Positions 8,997 through 16,934 of a stretch of DNA of 64,000 bases are shown one piece after another. The notes under the pieces were generated by a model. That model worked only from the letters and a program-made list of their open reading frames with translations. It was not told where the DNA came from and ran no database searches. The DNA is from Saccharothrix luteola (lineage in GTDB: Bacteria > Actinomycetota > Actinomycetes > Mycobacteriales > Pseudonocardiaceae). Within the stretch, counting starts at the first letter, position 1, and every line of letters begins with the position of its first letter. Where the stretch lies: NCBI RefSeq assembly GCF_020859565.1, contig NZ_JAJHUO010000038.1, positions 29,973 to 93,972 on the forward strand. The letters are read 5' to 3'. The position numbers were made by a program, and so were the translations under genes.

Positions 8997-10829
8997 TCAG
9001 GCGGGGGTGGTGGAGCGCGCCAGCGCGCGCAGCCAGACCTCGCAGCCGATGGTCGTGTAGAGGGTGGCCCTGCTCAGGTCCGGTGTGGACGGTCGGACGG
9101 CGAGCGCCCGGAGCTGTCGCGCGTCGACCAGTCCGAGGTCGGCCAACCGGGAGTCCTCCCACAACGCCAACAGGTCGCCGCGGTGCTCGCGCAGGCCCTC
9201 GGCGTCGTCGAGGGCGGATTGGGCTTTGGTGGTGCGCTCCAGGCACTCATCGGCGACGACGCCGCGCATCGCCTCCTTCAGGACGGGCTTGTAGGACCAC
9301 GGGGTGACGCGGTCCTCGGGCCGCACGGACAGGAAGGCCTCGATCACGCGGTCGTCCATGAACGGGGACGTGATCGGCAGCCCGGCGCTCGCGGTGATCT
9401 GCTCCCAGTGCCGGATGATGCGGTTGCTGCTGCGGATCTGCTCCAGGTCGGCGTGCAGCCCTCTCGTCGGCGCCAGCGGTCGCGCGTCCGGCGCGGCGGC
9501 CAGCAGGGCTCCCCGTGCCAGGTCCACGGCCTCGTCCGTCACCCACGGGAAGAGCCGGGGCGGCATGCCCCACCCGAGACCGGTGGTGGCGACGTCGGCC
9601 ATGGGCGACCGCAGGTCGTCGGCGGCGTCGGCCAGCCAGGCGTGATAGGGCCGGTTGTCGGCCAACGCGCGGATCATCGGCATCCACGGCGAGTGCCACA
9701 ACGAGCGATAACCGCGCAGTCGTCCGAGCGCGAACAGCGGTCGGCGGCGCAACAGCGTGTGGTGGTAGGCGTCCGAGCACCAGGCGACGTGGTCGCCGCC
9801 GATGCCGGTGAGGTGCAGGCGCGCCCCCTTGGCCGCGAGCCGGGGCAGGTGGGCCGACAACCGCGCTTGGTCCATCACGCCGATGGTGGGCTCGTCCACG
9901 GCGTCGTCGATGTCCCGCAATCCGGCGTACACCAAGGGGGACCGTTCGGCGGGCAGGCTGTCGTGGACCACGCCGGGTAGGTGCGCGGCTGCGCGGCGGG
10001 CCCATGCGAAGTCGTCGTCCGCGTCGTCCAGGCCGGGCCAGGTGAAGGCGATGACCTCGGCGTTCCCCCGGGCGGCGAGGAAGCACACGGACGTCGAGTC
10101 CAGGCCGCCCGACAGGTCGCAGCTCACCACGCCGCCTGGCCGGGTGCGCGCGTCGACCGCTTCCGCGAGCGCCTGGCCCGCCCGCACGGCGCCGTCCGCG
10201 ATCGACCGGGACGGCTCGGGCGGGTGCCACCAGCGGGACTGGCGGGTGCGGACGCCGTCCGGCTCGACCACCAGGTAGTCCTCGGGCGCGACCGAACGCA
10301 CTCCTCGCCACATCGGGGTGTCCGCCAAGGGGTGCGGCACGGGAAACAGCAGCCGCACCGCGACCTGCTGCTCGTCGAGTTCCGCCCCGGCGAGCCCGGC
10401 GAGGAGATCGGCCCGATCGGCGACGACGGTGACACCCGCGACGACGGCGTGGAACACCAACCGCATCCCGGAGGCACTGCCCTGGGCACGCAGCCGCCCG
10501 TCCACCGAGGCCACGAGGTGGAAGCTGCCGGGCAGTCGGCGCGCCAACCGGTCGACGTCGGCCACGTCGCGCAACCGCTCGGCCTCGAGGGTGAGTTCCG
10601 CCGCCGTCACCGGGCAGCACCCGATGACCGCCAGCCTGGTCGGCCCCGCCTCGGCCGCGGTGATCTCGCCGCCGGGGCGCCGGGCCACGAGCCAGGGCCG
10701 TCCCGAGGCGTGCGTGACGATCAGGTCGGCCGCGCCCCGGAAAGGGGCCACGGCGAGCGCGCCCTCGCAGTCCGGCAGGACCGCGAAGCCGACCTCGCCG
10801 TGGCCCGGCGTGCGATTCGGCGCCGACAT
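8997..10829 (-). CDS. Lasso macrolactam synthetase (asparagine-synthetase-like cyclase)
   Basis: A 610-aa homologue of asparagine synthetase B that adenylates the acidic core side chain and forms the isopeptide ring. The N-terminal half is the degenerate glutaminase-like domain. The C-terminal half carries the PPi-loop motif LSGGLDSTSVCFLAARG that binds ATP, and HLTGIGGDHVAW downstream. The nucleophilic N-terminal Cys of true glutaminases is absent, as expected for this family. ATG at 10829 is preferred to the adjacent TTG. It starts 16 nt after the precursor stop, so one transcript probably carries all five genes, with expression of the precursor highest. Confidence 0.93.
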   Translation of the reverse strand: MSAPNRTPGHGEVGFAVLPDCEGALAVAPFRGAADLIVTHASGRPWLVARRPGGEITAAEAGPTRLAVIGCCPVTAAELTLEAERLRDVADVDRLARRLPGSFHLVASVDGRLRAQGSASGMRLVFHAVVAGVTVVADRADLLAGLAGAELDEQQVAVRLLFPVPHPLADTPMWRGVRSVAPEDYLVVEPDGVRTRQSRWWHPPEPSRSIADGAVRAGQALAEAVDARTRPGGVVSCDLSGGLDSTSVCFLAARGNAEVIAFTWPGLDDADDDFAWARRAAAHLPGVVHDSLPAERSPLVYAGLRDIDDAVDEPTIGVMDQARLSAHLPRLAAKGARLHLTGIGGDHVAWCSDAYHHTLLRRRPLFALGRLRGYRSLWHSPWMPMIRALADNRPYHAWLADAADDLRSPMADVATTGLGWGMPPRLFPWVTDEAVDLARGALLAAAPDARPLAPTRGLHADLEQIRSSNRIIRHWEQITASAGLPITSPFMDDRVIEAFLSVRPEDRVTPWSYKPVLKEAMRGVVADECLERTTKAQSALDDAEGLREHRGDLLALWEDSRLADLGLVDARQLRALAVRPSTPDLSRATLYTTIGCEVWLRALARSTTPA

Positions 10830-10845
10830 CAACGCGTCGGCGGCG

Positions 10846-10959
10846 TCAGTTCTTGCTGAAGATGAGGCGGTCCCGGCCGTTGCGCTGCAGCAGGCCGGTC
10901 ACCCTCGAGAAGGCACCTGAGCGGATCAGGACCGGTGCCTCGTACACGCGCTTGGTCAT
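10846..10959 (-). CDS. Lasso peptide precursor, citrulassin-like core
   Basis: A 37-aa precursor. The leader (residues 1-22) shows the Y6-x2-P9-x-L11-x3-G15-x5-T21 pattern recognised by B1, with the conserved Thr at the penultimate leader position. The predicted core is residues 23-37, LLQRNGRDRLIFSKN. The acidic residue at core position 8 (Asp) gives an 8-membered ring, Leu1 to Asp8, with a 7-residue tail. From memory, citrulassin A has core LLGLAGNDRLVLSKN; 9 of 15 positions match, including Leu1, Leu2, Gly6, Asp8, Arg9 and the SKN end. Arg9 is the residue changed to citrulline in that family. No peptidylarginine deiminase lies in this window, which is also usual for citrulassin producers. 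GAAGGGA precedes the ATG. Confidence 0.92.
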   Translation of the reverse strand: MTKRVYEAPVLIRSGAFSRVTGLLQRNGRDRLIFSKN

Positions 10960-11267
10960 CGTGCGTCCCTTCTCGTGAGGATTCTTCGAGTGGCGCCGCC
11001 CGGTGCTTTCGCGGGCCGATGGACGACTGCGCGCGCGGCGGCCACGCCTCATCATGTAACTCTCGGCGGCCACCGCACGCCGATCCTCGACAGGACCACT
11101 CGGACGAGGCAGGTGCCGCCCGTGACCACCGTGGGGGCGCTCGAACGCGTGTGCGCTCGACAATTCAGGAGAAGGCCTCGGCTCGGCCGATCTTGTCGGT
11201 GCGGCGTCCGGTGGGAGGACCGCGCGCGATGCCGACCGTCCCGGTCGGGCAGACCCGATCGGGCGAC
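10960..11267 (-). other. Upstream region of the lasso operon
   Basis: About 308 bp between the STAS gene (ends at 11268) and the precursor start, both on the minus strand. It should hold the lasso promoter and the end of the signalling operon. No convincing reading frame or strong terminator was found, and no confident -10/-35 pair can be named. Confidence 0.5.
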
Positions 11268-11681
11268 TCAGTCCCGGCGGACGCCCCGGGTCGACGCCAC
11301 CGACGCCAGCGCGTCGTCGACCGAGTCGAACACCGTCAGCAGCGGTCCGAGGAAGGTCAGCTGGATCGGCCTCAGCACGGCGCGCCCGGTCGCGACGACC
11401 GCGAGGGTGTCGACGCGACTGCGGACCTCCAGCAGCAGCGACAAGCCGGCGGAGCTGAAGAAGCTCACCTCGGACAGGTCGAGGACCAGCGCGGACGGGT
11501 GCTCGACGAGGCCCGACGCGATGGTGGCGCGGACCTCGGGGATGGTGTCGATGTCCAGCTCACCCGCCACGCCGACGACGAGGACGTCGCCCGCTCGGGT
11601 GACACGGATGTCGAGGATCGGTGAGGGGTGCCCCATCGGCTCGGCCACGACGTCTCCCGGGTGTGATGCGGTGTCGCCCAC
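11268..11681 (-). CDS. STAS-domain anti-sigma factor antagonist
   Basis: A 137-aa protein with a single STAS domain (about residues 22-125) of the SpoIIAA/RsbV type. The phosphorylation segment reads LDLSEVSFFSSAGLSLLLEV, with the conserved Ser in SSAG. Such proteins bind RsbW-like kinases when unphosphorylated and so release a sigma factor. The likely kinase partner is the ATPase at 13654-14103, three genes upstream in the same operon. The GTG start at 11681 has no strong ribosome site; an internal ATG at 11636 would still leave the STAS fold intact. It starts 18 nt after the receiver gene. Confidence 0.88.
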   Translation of the reverse strand: MGDTASHPGDVVAEPMGHPSPILDIRVTRAGDVLVVGVAGELDIDTIPEVRATIASGLVEHPSALVLDLSEVSFFSSAGLSLLLEVRSRVDTLAVVATGRAVLRPIQLTFLGPLLTVFDSVDDALASVASTRGVRRD

Positions 11682-11699
11682 AGTTGTACCAGGTCGACG

Positions 11700-12119
11700 C
11701 TACGTGCCGGGTAGCGGAGACGCACCCCTGCGACCGTCGCGCCCCTGCCGTCCCAACCGGCGGACGGCCGCCACGATGTCGCTGTTCGACACGCCTTTGA
11801 CCAGGTGCTCACCGACACCGACCGACGTGAACTCGCGGAACGTCTCGCGATCGGCGAAGGCCGTCAGCGCCAGGACCCCGGTGTTCGGCGACCGGAGCCT
11901 GATCTCCCGCGCGGCCCGGCCACCGCCACCGCCGGGCATGCGGACGTCGAGCACGACGACGGCCGGGCAGTGGCGCTCGACCAGCTCGATCGCCTCGTCC
12001 GCGTCGCGTGCCACCGCGACGACCTCGAAGTCCGGCTCGGCGTCGAGCACCTCGCGCAACGCGTCGCGGATCATCGGGTCGTCGTCCGAGATCACCACGC
12101 TGAGCTTGGGTCCTGTCAC
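11700..12119 (-). CDS. Receiver-only response regulator
   Basis: A 139-aa protein containing only a CheY-like receiver domain: acidic DDD near residue 12-14, phospho-acceptor Asp in VVLDVRMPGG, Thr in LALTAF and Lys in HLVKGVS. There is no DNA-binding or enzymatic output domain; the last 20 residues are Arg/Gly-rich. Its ATG overlaps the histidine kinase stop by 4 nt, so the two are almost certainly a cognate pair. Output must pass by protein contact, with the following STAS protein an obvious candidate; that link is inferred. Confidence 0.9.
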   Translation of the reverse strand: MTGPKLSVVISDDDPMIRDALREVLDAEPDFEVVAVARDADEAIELVERHCPAVVVLDVRMPGGGGGRAAREIRLRSPNTGVLALTAFADRETFREFTSVGVGEHLVKGVSNSDIVAAVRRLGRQGRDGRRGASPLPGT

Positions 12120-13600
12120 GGCTCACCGCCGGGTGAGTCCGGGATCCAGAACCGCACCGCCGTGCCGCCGTCGGGGCCACGTCCCACCGACCACCAGCCG
12201 CCCGCGGTCTCCGCGCGCTCACGCATCTCGATCATGCCGAAGTGGTCGGTCGCCGGTCGGTCGGCGGGCACGCCCGCGTCGGTGTCGACGTGCGCACCGA
12301 CACCGATGCCGTTGTCCGCGACCTCCACCAGCGTGCCGCCGTCGACCGAGGTCAACGACACCTCGACCGCGGACGCCCGCGCGTGCTTGCGGACGTTGAC
12401 GAGCGCTTCCTGGCAGATGCGGAAGATCGTGATCGCGGACTCGACGGGCGGCTCCTGGTCCAGCGCGTGCCGCAGCCGGTAGGTCATGCCCCGCGGTCCG
12501 GCGAGGTCGGTGAGGTAGTGGTCGAGGGCCTGCGCCAGGCTGTGCCGGTCGAGTTCCGGTGGGCGCAGCCGGAACACCAGGTTGCGCAGCCGTCCGATGG
12601 ACGCCCGCACCGCTTCGTCCAACTGCCGCACGACGGCGGCGTCCTGCTCGGGCAGTCGGTTGGCCAGCAGTTGCAGCCGCATGCCGACGGCGACCATGGA
12701 CTGGATCGAATCGTCGTGCACGTCCCAGGCGATGCGGCGCCGTTCCAGCTCCTGCGCCTCCACGAGGTGGCCGACGAGCCTGCGCTGCTCGGTCAACGTC
12801 CGCTCGACCCGTCGGTGTTCGGTCATGTCGCGGGTGACCTTGGCGAACCCGCGCAGGCGGCCCGCCGCGTCGGTCAGGGCGGTGATGATGACGTTGGCCC
12901 AGAAGCGGCTGCCGTCCTTGCGCAGGCGCCAGCCCTCGTCCTCGAACCGGCCGACCTCGGCGGCCACTTCGAGCTCGCGCCACGGCTTGCGCGCCACCAG
13001 GTCCTCGGGCGGGTAGAAGGTCGAGAAGTGCTCGCCGACGATCTCCTCGGCCGAGTAGCCCTTGATCCGCTCCGCGCCCGCGTTCCAGCTGATCACCCGG
13101 CCGGTCGGGTCGAGCATGAAGATGGCGTAGTCGATCACGCCCTGCACGAGCAGACGGAACCGCTCCTCGCTCGCCCGCAGCGCCTCCTCGGCCCGCATCC
13201 GCTCGGTCATGTCGCGGGTGACCTTGGCGAACCCGCGCAGGCGGCCGGACTTCTCGAACAGGGCGGTGATGATGACGTTGGCCCAGAAGCGGCTGCCGTC
13301 CTTGCGCAGGCGCCAGCCCTCGTCCTCGAACCGGCCGACCTCGGCGGCGACCTCCAGCTCGTACCACGGCTTGCGCGCGTCGAGGTCCTCGGGCGGGTAG
13401 AAGGTCGAGAAGTGCTTGCCGATGATGTCCTCGGCCGAGTAGCCCTTGATCCGCTCCGCGCCCGCGTTCCAGCTGATCACGCGGCCCGTGGGGTCGAGCA
13501 TGAAGATCGCGTAGTCGATCACGCTGTCCACGAGCAGGCGGTACGCGTCCTCGGCCGGTGGTTCGAGCGCGGGCTGGGCGGGGTGATCAGCGGCGGCCAT
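12116..13600 (-). CDS. Double-PAS histidine kinase (HisKA_3 type)
   Basis: A cytoplasmic 494-aa kinase. Two PAS domains (about residues 15-140 and 143-268) are nearly identical in sequence. A HisKA_3 dimerisation helix follows, with the phospho-acceptor in RIAWDVHDDSIQSM. A HATPase domain completes it (N-box in CQEALVNVRKHA, G1 box VADNGIGVG). No membrane segment is present, so it senses an intracellular signal, possibly through a PAS-bound cofactor. The start at 13600 was chosen because the first PAS starts soon after; a GTG at 13615 is also possible. It is the NarL-partner kinase class, consistent with the LuxR-type regulator at the head of the operon, and it overlaps the receiver-only gene. 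Confidence 0.92.
   Translation of the reverse strand: MAAADHPAQPALEPPAEDAYRLLVDSVIDYAIFMLDPTGRVISWNAGAERIKGYSAEDIIGKHFSTFYPPEDLDARKPWYELEVAAEVGRFEDEGWRLRKDGSRFWANVIITALFEKSGRLRGFAKVTRDMTERMRAEEALRASEERFRLLVQGVIDYAIFMLDPTGRVISWNAGAERIKGYSAEEIVGEHFSTFYPPEDLVARKPWRELEVAAEVGRFEDEGWRLRKDGSRFWANVIITALTDAAGRLRGFAKVTRDMTEHRRVERTLTEQRRLVGHLVEAQELERRRIAWDVHDDSIQSMVAVGMRLQLLANRLPEQDAAVVRQLDEAVRASIGRLRNLVFRLRPPELDRHSLAQALDHYLTDLAGPRGMTYRLRHALDQEPPVESAITIFRICQEALVNVRKHARASAVEVSLTSVDGGTLVEVADNGIGVGAHVDTDAGVPADRPATDHFGMIEMRERAETAGGWWSVGRGPDGGTAVRFWIPDSPGGEP
12821..13554. repeat. Tandem duplication encoding the two PAS domains
   Basis: The segments at about 12821-13170 and 13205-13554 are near-identical direct repeats at a spacing of 384 nt (128 codons). 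Long stretches match exactly, including the coding for GFAKVTRDMTE and WRLRKDGSRFWANVIITAL. The high nucleotide identity indicates a recent in-frame duplication or ongoing gene conversion. Confidence 0.9.
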
Positions 13601-13653
13601 GGCGTCACTGTGCACGATGCTCTGCGGCGGTGCCACGGGCCGGCGCTCCGACG

Positions 13654-14103
13654 TCAGGACGCCACGTCGGCGGTCATCTCGCACCACACGACCTTGCCGC
13701 CGCGTTCGGCGTGCGCGCCCCAGGCCGTGGTCAGCTGCTGGACGAGCTGCAGGCCCCACCCGCCGACGGTGGCGGACAGCCGTGGGCGCGGCAGGACCGG
13801 GCTGCCGTCCTCGACCTCGACCCGGAGCCGGCGCGCGTCGCCCGCCAGCCGGACGACGGGGATGGTGGCCGTGTGCCGCAGGGCGTTGGAGACCAGTTCG
13901 GAGGCGACGAGCACGACGTCGCCGTGGTCGCCGAGGTAGCCGAGGTCGCTGAGGGTCTTGCGGACGAAATCGCGGGCCAGGCCCGCCGCTCCCCGGTCGA
14001 TCGGCGCGCTGAACTCAGCGACCGGGCCAGACACCGAGAGTTCCACGTCCGTACTCTGGGGTATCGAGCGGCCGGTGCCCAGACGCACCGTCACCGTCGG
14101 CAC
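13654..14103 (-). CDS. RsbW/SpoIIAB-like anti-sigma ATPase
   Basis: A protein of about 149 aa with one GHKL ATPase domain: N-box ELVSNALRHTATI, then VEDGSPVLPR in place of a classic G1 box, and GGWGLQLVQQL for the G2 region. The class acts as anti-sigma factor and serine kinase of STAS proteins; the STAS protein at 11268-11681 is the natural partner. The start is uncertain: GTG at 14103 gives the longest version, and GTGs at 14094, 14088 and 14046 are alternatives. The 14103 start lies inside a 20-bp palindrome. Confidence 0.85.
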   Translation of the reverse strand: MPTVTVRLGTGRSIPQSTDVELSVSGPVAEFSAPIDRGAAGLARDFVRKTLSDLGYLGDHGDVVLVASELVSNALRHTATIPVVRLAGDARRLRVEVEDGSPVLPRPRLSATVGGWGLQLVQQLTTAWGAHAERGGKVVWCEMTADVAS

Positions 14104-14121
14104 TAGTGCAGCTGCACTAGT
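14102..14121. promoter_or_regulatory. 20-bp perfect palindrome ACTAGTGCAGCTGCACTAGT
   Basis: A perfect dyad that spans the stop codon of the LuxR-type regulator gene and the start of the RsbW-like gene. It could be an internal operator or an RNA hairpin separating expression of the two genes. A perfect 20-mer dyad containing two ACTAGT ends is very unlikely by chance in such GC-rich coding DNA. Confidence 0.6.
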
Positions 14122-14767
14122 CGAGCAGGCCGTCGCGGCGGGCGATCGCCACCGCCTCAAGCTTCGACCTGGCACCGAGCTTCTCCAGCACCCGCTGCAC
14201 GTGGTTGCGCACGGTGTTGCGGGCGACGCCCATGCGTTCGCCGATCTCGTCCGTGGTCGCGCCCTCGGCCATGAGCAGCAGCGCCTGCCGTTCACGGACC
14301 GTGAGCGGCACCCCGTTGCCCTTGGCGCGCCCGGTGAGCTTGTCCAGCACGCCCGCGAGCAGCCCGCCGTCGAACACGACCTCACCGGCCGCCACCCGCA
14401 GCACGGCGTCGGTCAGCTCCTCCAGGCGGGCGGACTTGAGCACGAGGCCCGCGGCGCCTGCCTCGGCGGCGCGGGCGGCGACGGACACGGTCGCCTCGCC
14501 GGTCAGCACCAGCACCCGCGCGCCCCACTCCTCGAAGCCGGCGATCGCGTCCAGGCCGTCACCGTCGGGCAGCCTGCGGTCCAGCAGCACCACGGCGGGC
14601 CGGTGCGTGCGGACCTCGGCCATCGCGGCGGCCACCGAGCCGACCGTGGCCACGACCTCGACCTCGCCCGAGTCCGCCCAGGCCAGCCGGATCGCCTCGG
14701 CCACCATGTGGTGGTCCTCCACCAGGACCGCGCGGACGGGTCGGGACGGGTGGGATGGGTGCGCCAT
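14117..14767 (-). CDS. NarL/LuxR-type response regulator
   Basis: A 216-aa regulator with a receiver domain (about residues 10-125: VEDHH, phospho-Asp in VVLLDRRLPDGDG, Thr in LVLTGEA, Lys in LVLKSA) and a C-terminal LuxR helix-turn-helix (VRERQALLLMAEGATTDEIGERMGVARNTVRNHVQRVLEKL). It heads the signalling operon and is probably phosphorylated by the HisKA_3 kinase two genes downstream. The palindrome at the end of this gene is a candidate binding site. ATG at 14767 is preceded by GAGGA at slightly long spacing. Confidence 0.9.
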   Translation of the reverse strand: MAHPSHPSRPVRAVLVEDHHMVAEAIRLAWADSGEVEVVATVGSVAAAMAEVRTHRPAVVLLDRRLPDGDGLDAIAGFEEWGARVLVLTGEATVSVAARAAEAGAAGLVLKSARLEELTDAVLRVAAGEVVFDGGLLAGVLDKLTGRAKGNGVPLTVRERQALLLMAEGATTDEIGERMGVARNTVRNHVQRVLEKLGARSKLEAVAIARRDGLLD

Positions 14768-14916
14768 GCTGTGGAGATCCTCGTCGCTGGTCCGGCCACC
14801 CACCCTAGCCCTTCCGGGCCAACCCGGTCCGACCACCACACTCGAAGATCGGCACGGCGGGCGCGCTCGGTCCACACCGATCAGGATCGCAGGGCCGCGT
14901 TCTCGGACGACGCGGG

Positions 14917-16098
14917 TCAGCTCGACCCGATGTGCTCCTCCGCCGGCGCCGGGCGCGGCGCGAGGACGCCCGCGAAACCCACCGCCAGCAGGCACAACGC
15001 CACCGGCACGAGGAACGCCACGTTCAGCGGGATCCAGTGGGCCAGACCGCCGATCAGCGCCGGACCCGCGAGCAGACCCACGTAGCCGAGACCGACGACC
15101 CGGGCCATCAACGCGCCCGACGACCGCTTGTCCAGGTTGCCGGCGGCCGAGAACAGCTGCGGCACGCTGCCCGACAGCCCCAGGCCGAACAACGCCCAGC
15201 CCGCGAACGCCAACCACACCCACGGCGAGAACACCACGAGCACGAGCCCGAACGCGGCCAGCGCCGCCCCGTACCGCACGATCGCGACCGGCCCGACGAG
15301 CGCGGCGACCCGGTCGGTGGCGAACCGGCCCACGGTCATCGCCACCGCGAACGACCCGTAGGCGAACGCCGCCGTGCTGGTGGACGTGCCGAGGACGTCC
15401 TCGGCGTGCAGCGCGGCCCAGTCGTTGGCGACGCCCTCGGCGAGCATCATGGCGAACGCGATGGCGCCCAGCAGCCACACCAGCTTGGTCGACGGCTTGG
15501 CCGCCGGCGCCTCCGCCGAGGCCGCTTCCGGCTCGGGGCGGCCGTCCATCAGGAACCGGCCGGTCAGCAGCGACACCACGATGGTGAACACGCCGCAGGC
15601 GCTCAACGTCACCGTCGTGGGCACGTCGGCGTTCAACGTCACCGCGCCGACGACCGCCGCGATCGCGCCGCCGATCGACCACATCGCGTGGAACGACGCC
15701 ATGATCGGCCGCGGGTAGGCCCGTTCGACGACCACGGCGTGCGAGTTCATCGCCACGTCGATCGTGCCGTTGCCGAAGCCGAAGCACGCCAGGGCCAGGC
15801 CCAACGTCCACCACGACGTGGCCAGGCCCGGGAAGAACAGGGCGATGCCGAGGAGCACCCCGGCCGCCGGCAGGAGCTTGCGCTGGCCGAGCCGGTCGGC
15901 GAGCGGACCGGCGACCTGCATGCCGACGAACGCCGCCGCGCCGAGCACGAGCAGCAGCCCGCCGAGGGTGCTGTGCGAGATGCCGGTCGCGCGTTCCACG
16001 TTCGGGATGTGCACCACCCACAGGCCGACGGCGAACCCGTTGAGGGTGAAGTAGATCCACGTCGCGACGCGTGCGGCGCGCGGCAGGGCGGTCGTCAC
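14917..16098 (-). CDS. MFS transporter (12 membrane helices)
   Basis: A 393-aa major facilitator with about 12 hydrophobic segments. It shows the motif between helices 2 and 3, GPLADRLGQRKLLP, and a cytoplasmic loop near residue 190 rich in Ala/Pro/Glu. The pattern WVVHIPNVERATGISHSTLGGLLLVLGAAAF resembles sugar/MFS proteins found beside DeoR regulators, but the substrate cannot be told. The GTG start overlaps the DeoR stop (GTGA), so the two genes are coupled and the regulator likely controls the transporter. Confidence 0.85.
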   Translation of the reverse strand: MTTALPRAARVATWIYFTLNGFAVGLWVVHIPNVERATGISHSTLGGLLLVLGAAAFVGMQVAGPLADRLGQRKLLPAAGVLLGIALFFPGLATSWWTLGLALACFGFGNGTIDVAMNSHAVVVERAYPRPIMASFHAMWSIGGAIAAVVGAVTLNADVPTTVTLSACGVFTIVVSLLTGRFLMDGRPEPEAASAEAPAAKPSTKLVWLLGAIAFAMMLAEGVANDWAALHAEDVLGTSTSTAAFAYGSFAVAMTVGRFATDRVAALVGPVAIVRYGAALAAFGLVLVVFSPWVWLAFAGWALFGLGLSGSVPQLFSAAGNLDKRSSGALMARVVGLGYVGLLAGPALIGGLAHWIPLNVAFLVPVALCLLAVGFAGVLAPRPAPAEEHIGSS

Positions 16099-16871
16099 AG
16101 GTTCTCCAGTCGTTCGGCTACGTCCACGAGCACCCCGCGTGCGGCCAGCTCGCGGCGCACGTCGGCGGGGGAGTCGGAATCGGTGACCAGCACGTCCGGG
16201 CGGTCGGCGGGGCAGACGTGGGCGAGCGCCGTGCGGTCGAACTTCGTGGCGTCGGCGAGCACGATCGTGCGGCCGGACACGGCCATGGCCTGCTGCTTGA
16301 CCTCGGCGTCGGCCAGGTTGTGCGCGGTGAGCCCGGCGTCCAGGTCGAACGCGCACGGGCTGAGCACGGCGACGTCGAACCGCAGGGCGCGCAGCGACGC
16401 CAGCGCCAGCGGGCCGACCATCGCCAGCTCACCGGGCCTCGGCTCACCGCCGGGCAGCAGGAGCCGCACCTCGGGCGCGTCGAGCAGCTCGCGCACCGCG
16501 TGCAGGGACAGCGGCATGACGGTGACCGGGCGACCACGCAGCAGCTTGGCCACCTCGACCGCCGTCGTGCCGCTGTCCAGCACGATCGTCTCGCCGTCGC
16601 GGATCAGCTCGACGGCCGCCGCGGCGATGGCGCGTTTCGCGTCGTTCGCGGTCGCCGTGCGCGCCGTGAACGGCGGCTCGACGCCCGCCGGGCTCAGCGG
16701 CACCGCACCGCCGTGCACCCGGCGGAGCACACCGCCCGCCGCGAGCAGGTCCAGGTCACGGCGGATGGTCATCTCCGACGCGCCGGTGGCCGCCGCCAGC
16801 TCCGCCACGGCGACCTGCGCGCCGGAGCGGAGCCGTTCGATGATCACCCGGTGGCGGTCGGCGCTCTTCAC
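16095..16871 (-). CDS. DeoR-family transcriptional regulator
   Basis: A 258-aa regulator with an N-terminal DeoR helix-turn-helix (RHRVIIERLRSGAQVAVAELAAATGASEMTIRRDLDLLAAGG) and a C-terminal sugar-phosphate sensor of the ISOCOT fold. The sensor is recognised from IVLDSGTTAVEVAKLL and LADATKFD. Such proteins usually repress sugar uptake and catabolic genes and respond to a phosphorylated sugar. The GTG at 16871 gives the usual family N-terminus (KSADRHRV); a TTG at 16907 would place the operator inside the gene. A candidate operator lies just upstream. Confidence 0.88.
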   Translation of the reverse strand: MKSADRHRVIIERLRSGAQVAVAELAAATGASEMTIRRDLDLLAAGGVLRRVHGGAVPLSPAGVEPPFTARTATANDAKRAIAAAAVELIRDGETIVLDSGTTAVEVAKLLRGRPVTVMPLSLHAVRELLDAPEVRLLLPGGEPRPGELAMVGPLALASLRALRFDVAVLSPCAFDLDAGLTAHNLADAEVKQQAMAVSGRTIVLADATKFDRTALAHVCPADRPDVLVTDSDSPADVRRELAARGVLVDVAERLENL

Positions 16872-16885
16872 GTGAGCAACCGTCG

Positions 16886-16915
16886 CAAATCGTGTGCGTT
16901 CGAACAAGCGATTTG
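16886..16915. promoter_or_regulatory. Candidate DeoR operator
   Basis: The inverted repeat CAAATCG (16886-16892) and CGATTTG (16909-16915) flanks a central GTTCGAAC palindrome (16898-16905), 15 nt before the regulator start. Autoregulation is inferred from position. Confidence 0.5.
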
Positions 16916-16934
16916 TGCTTACGATCGCATTCGG

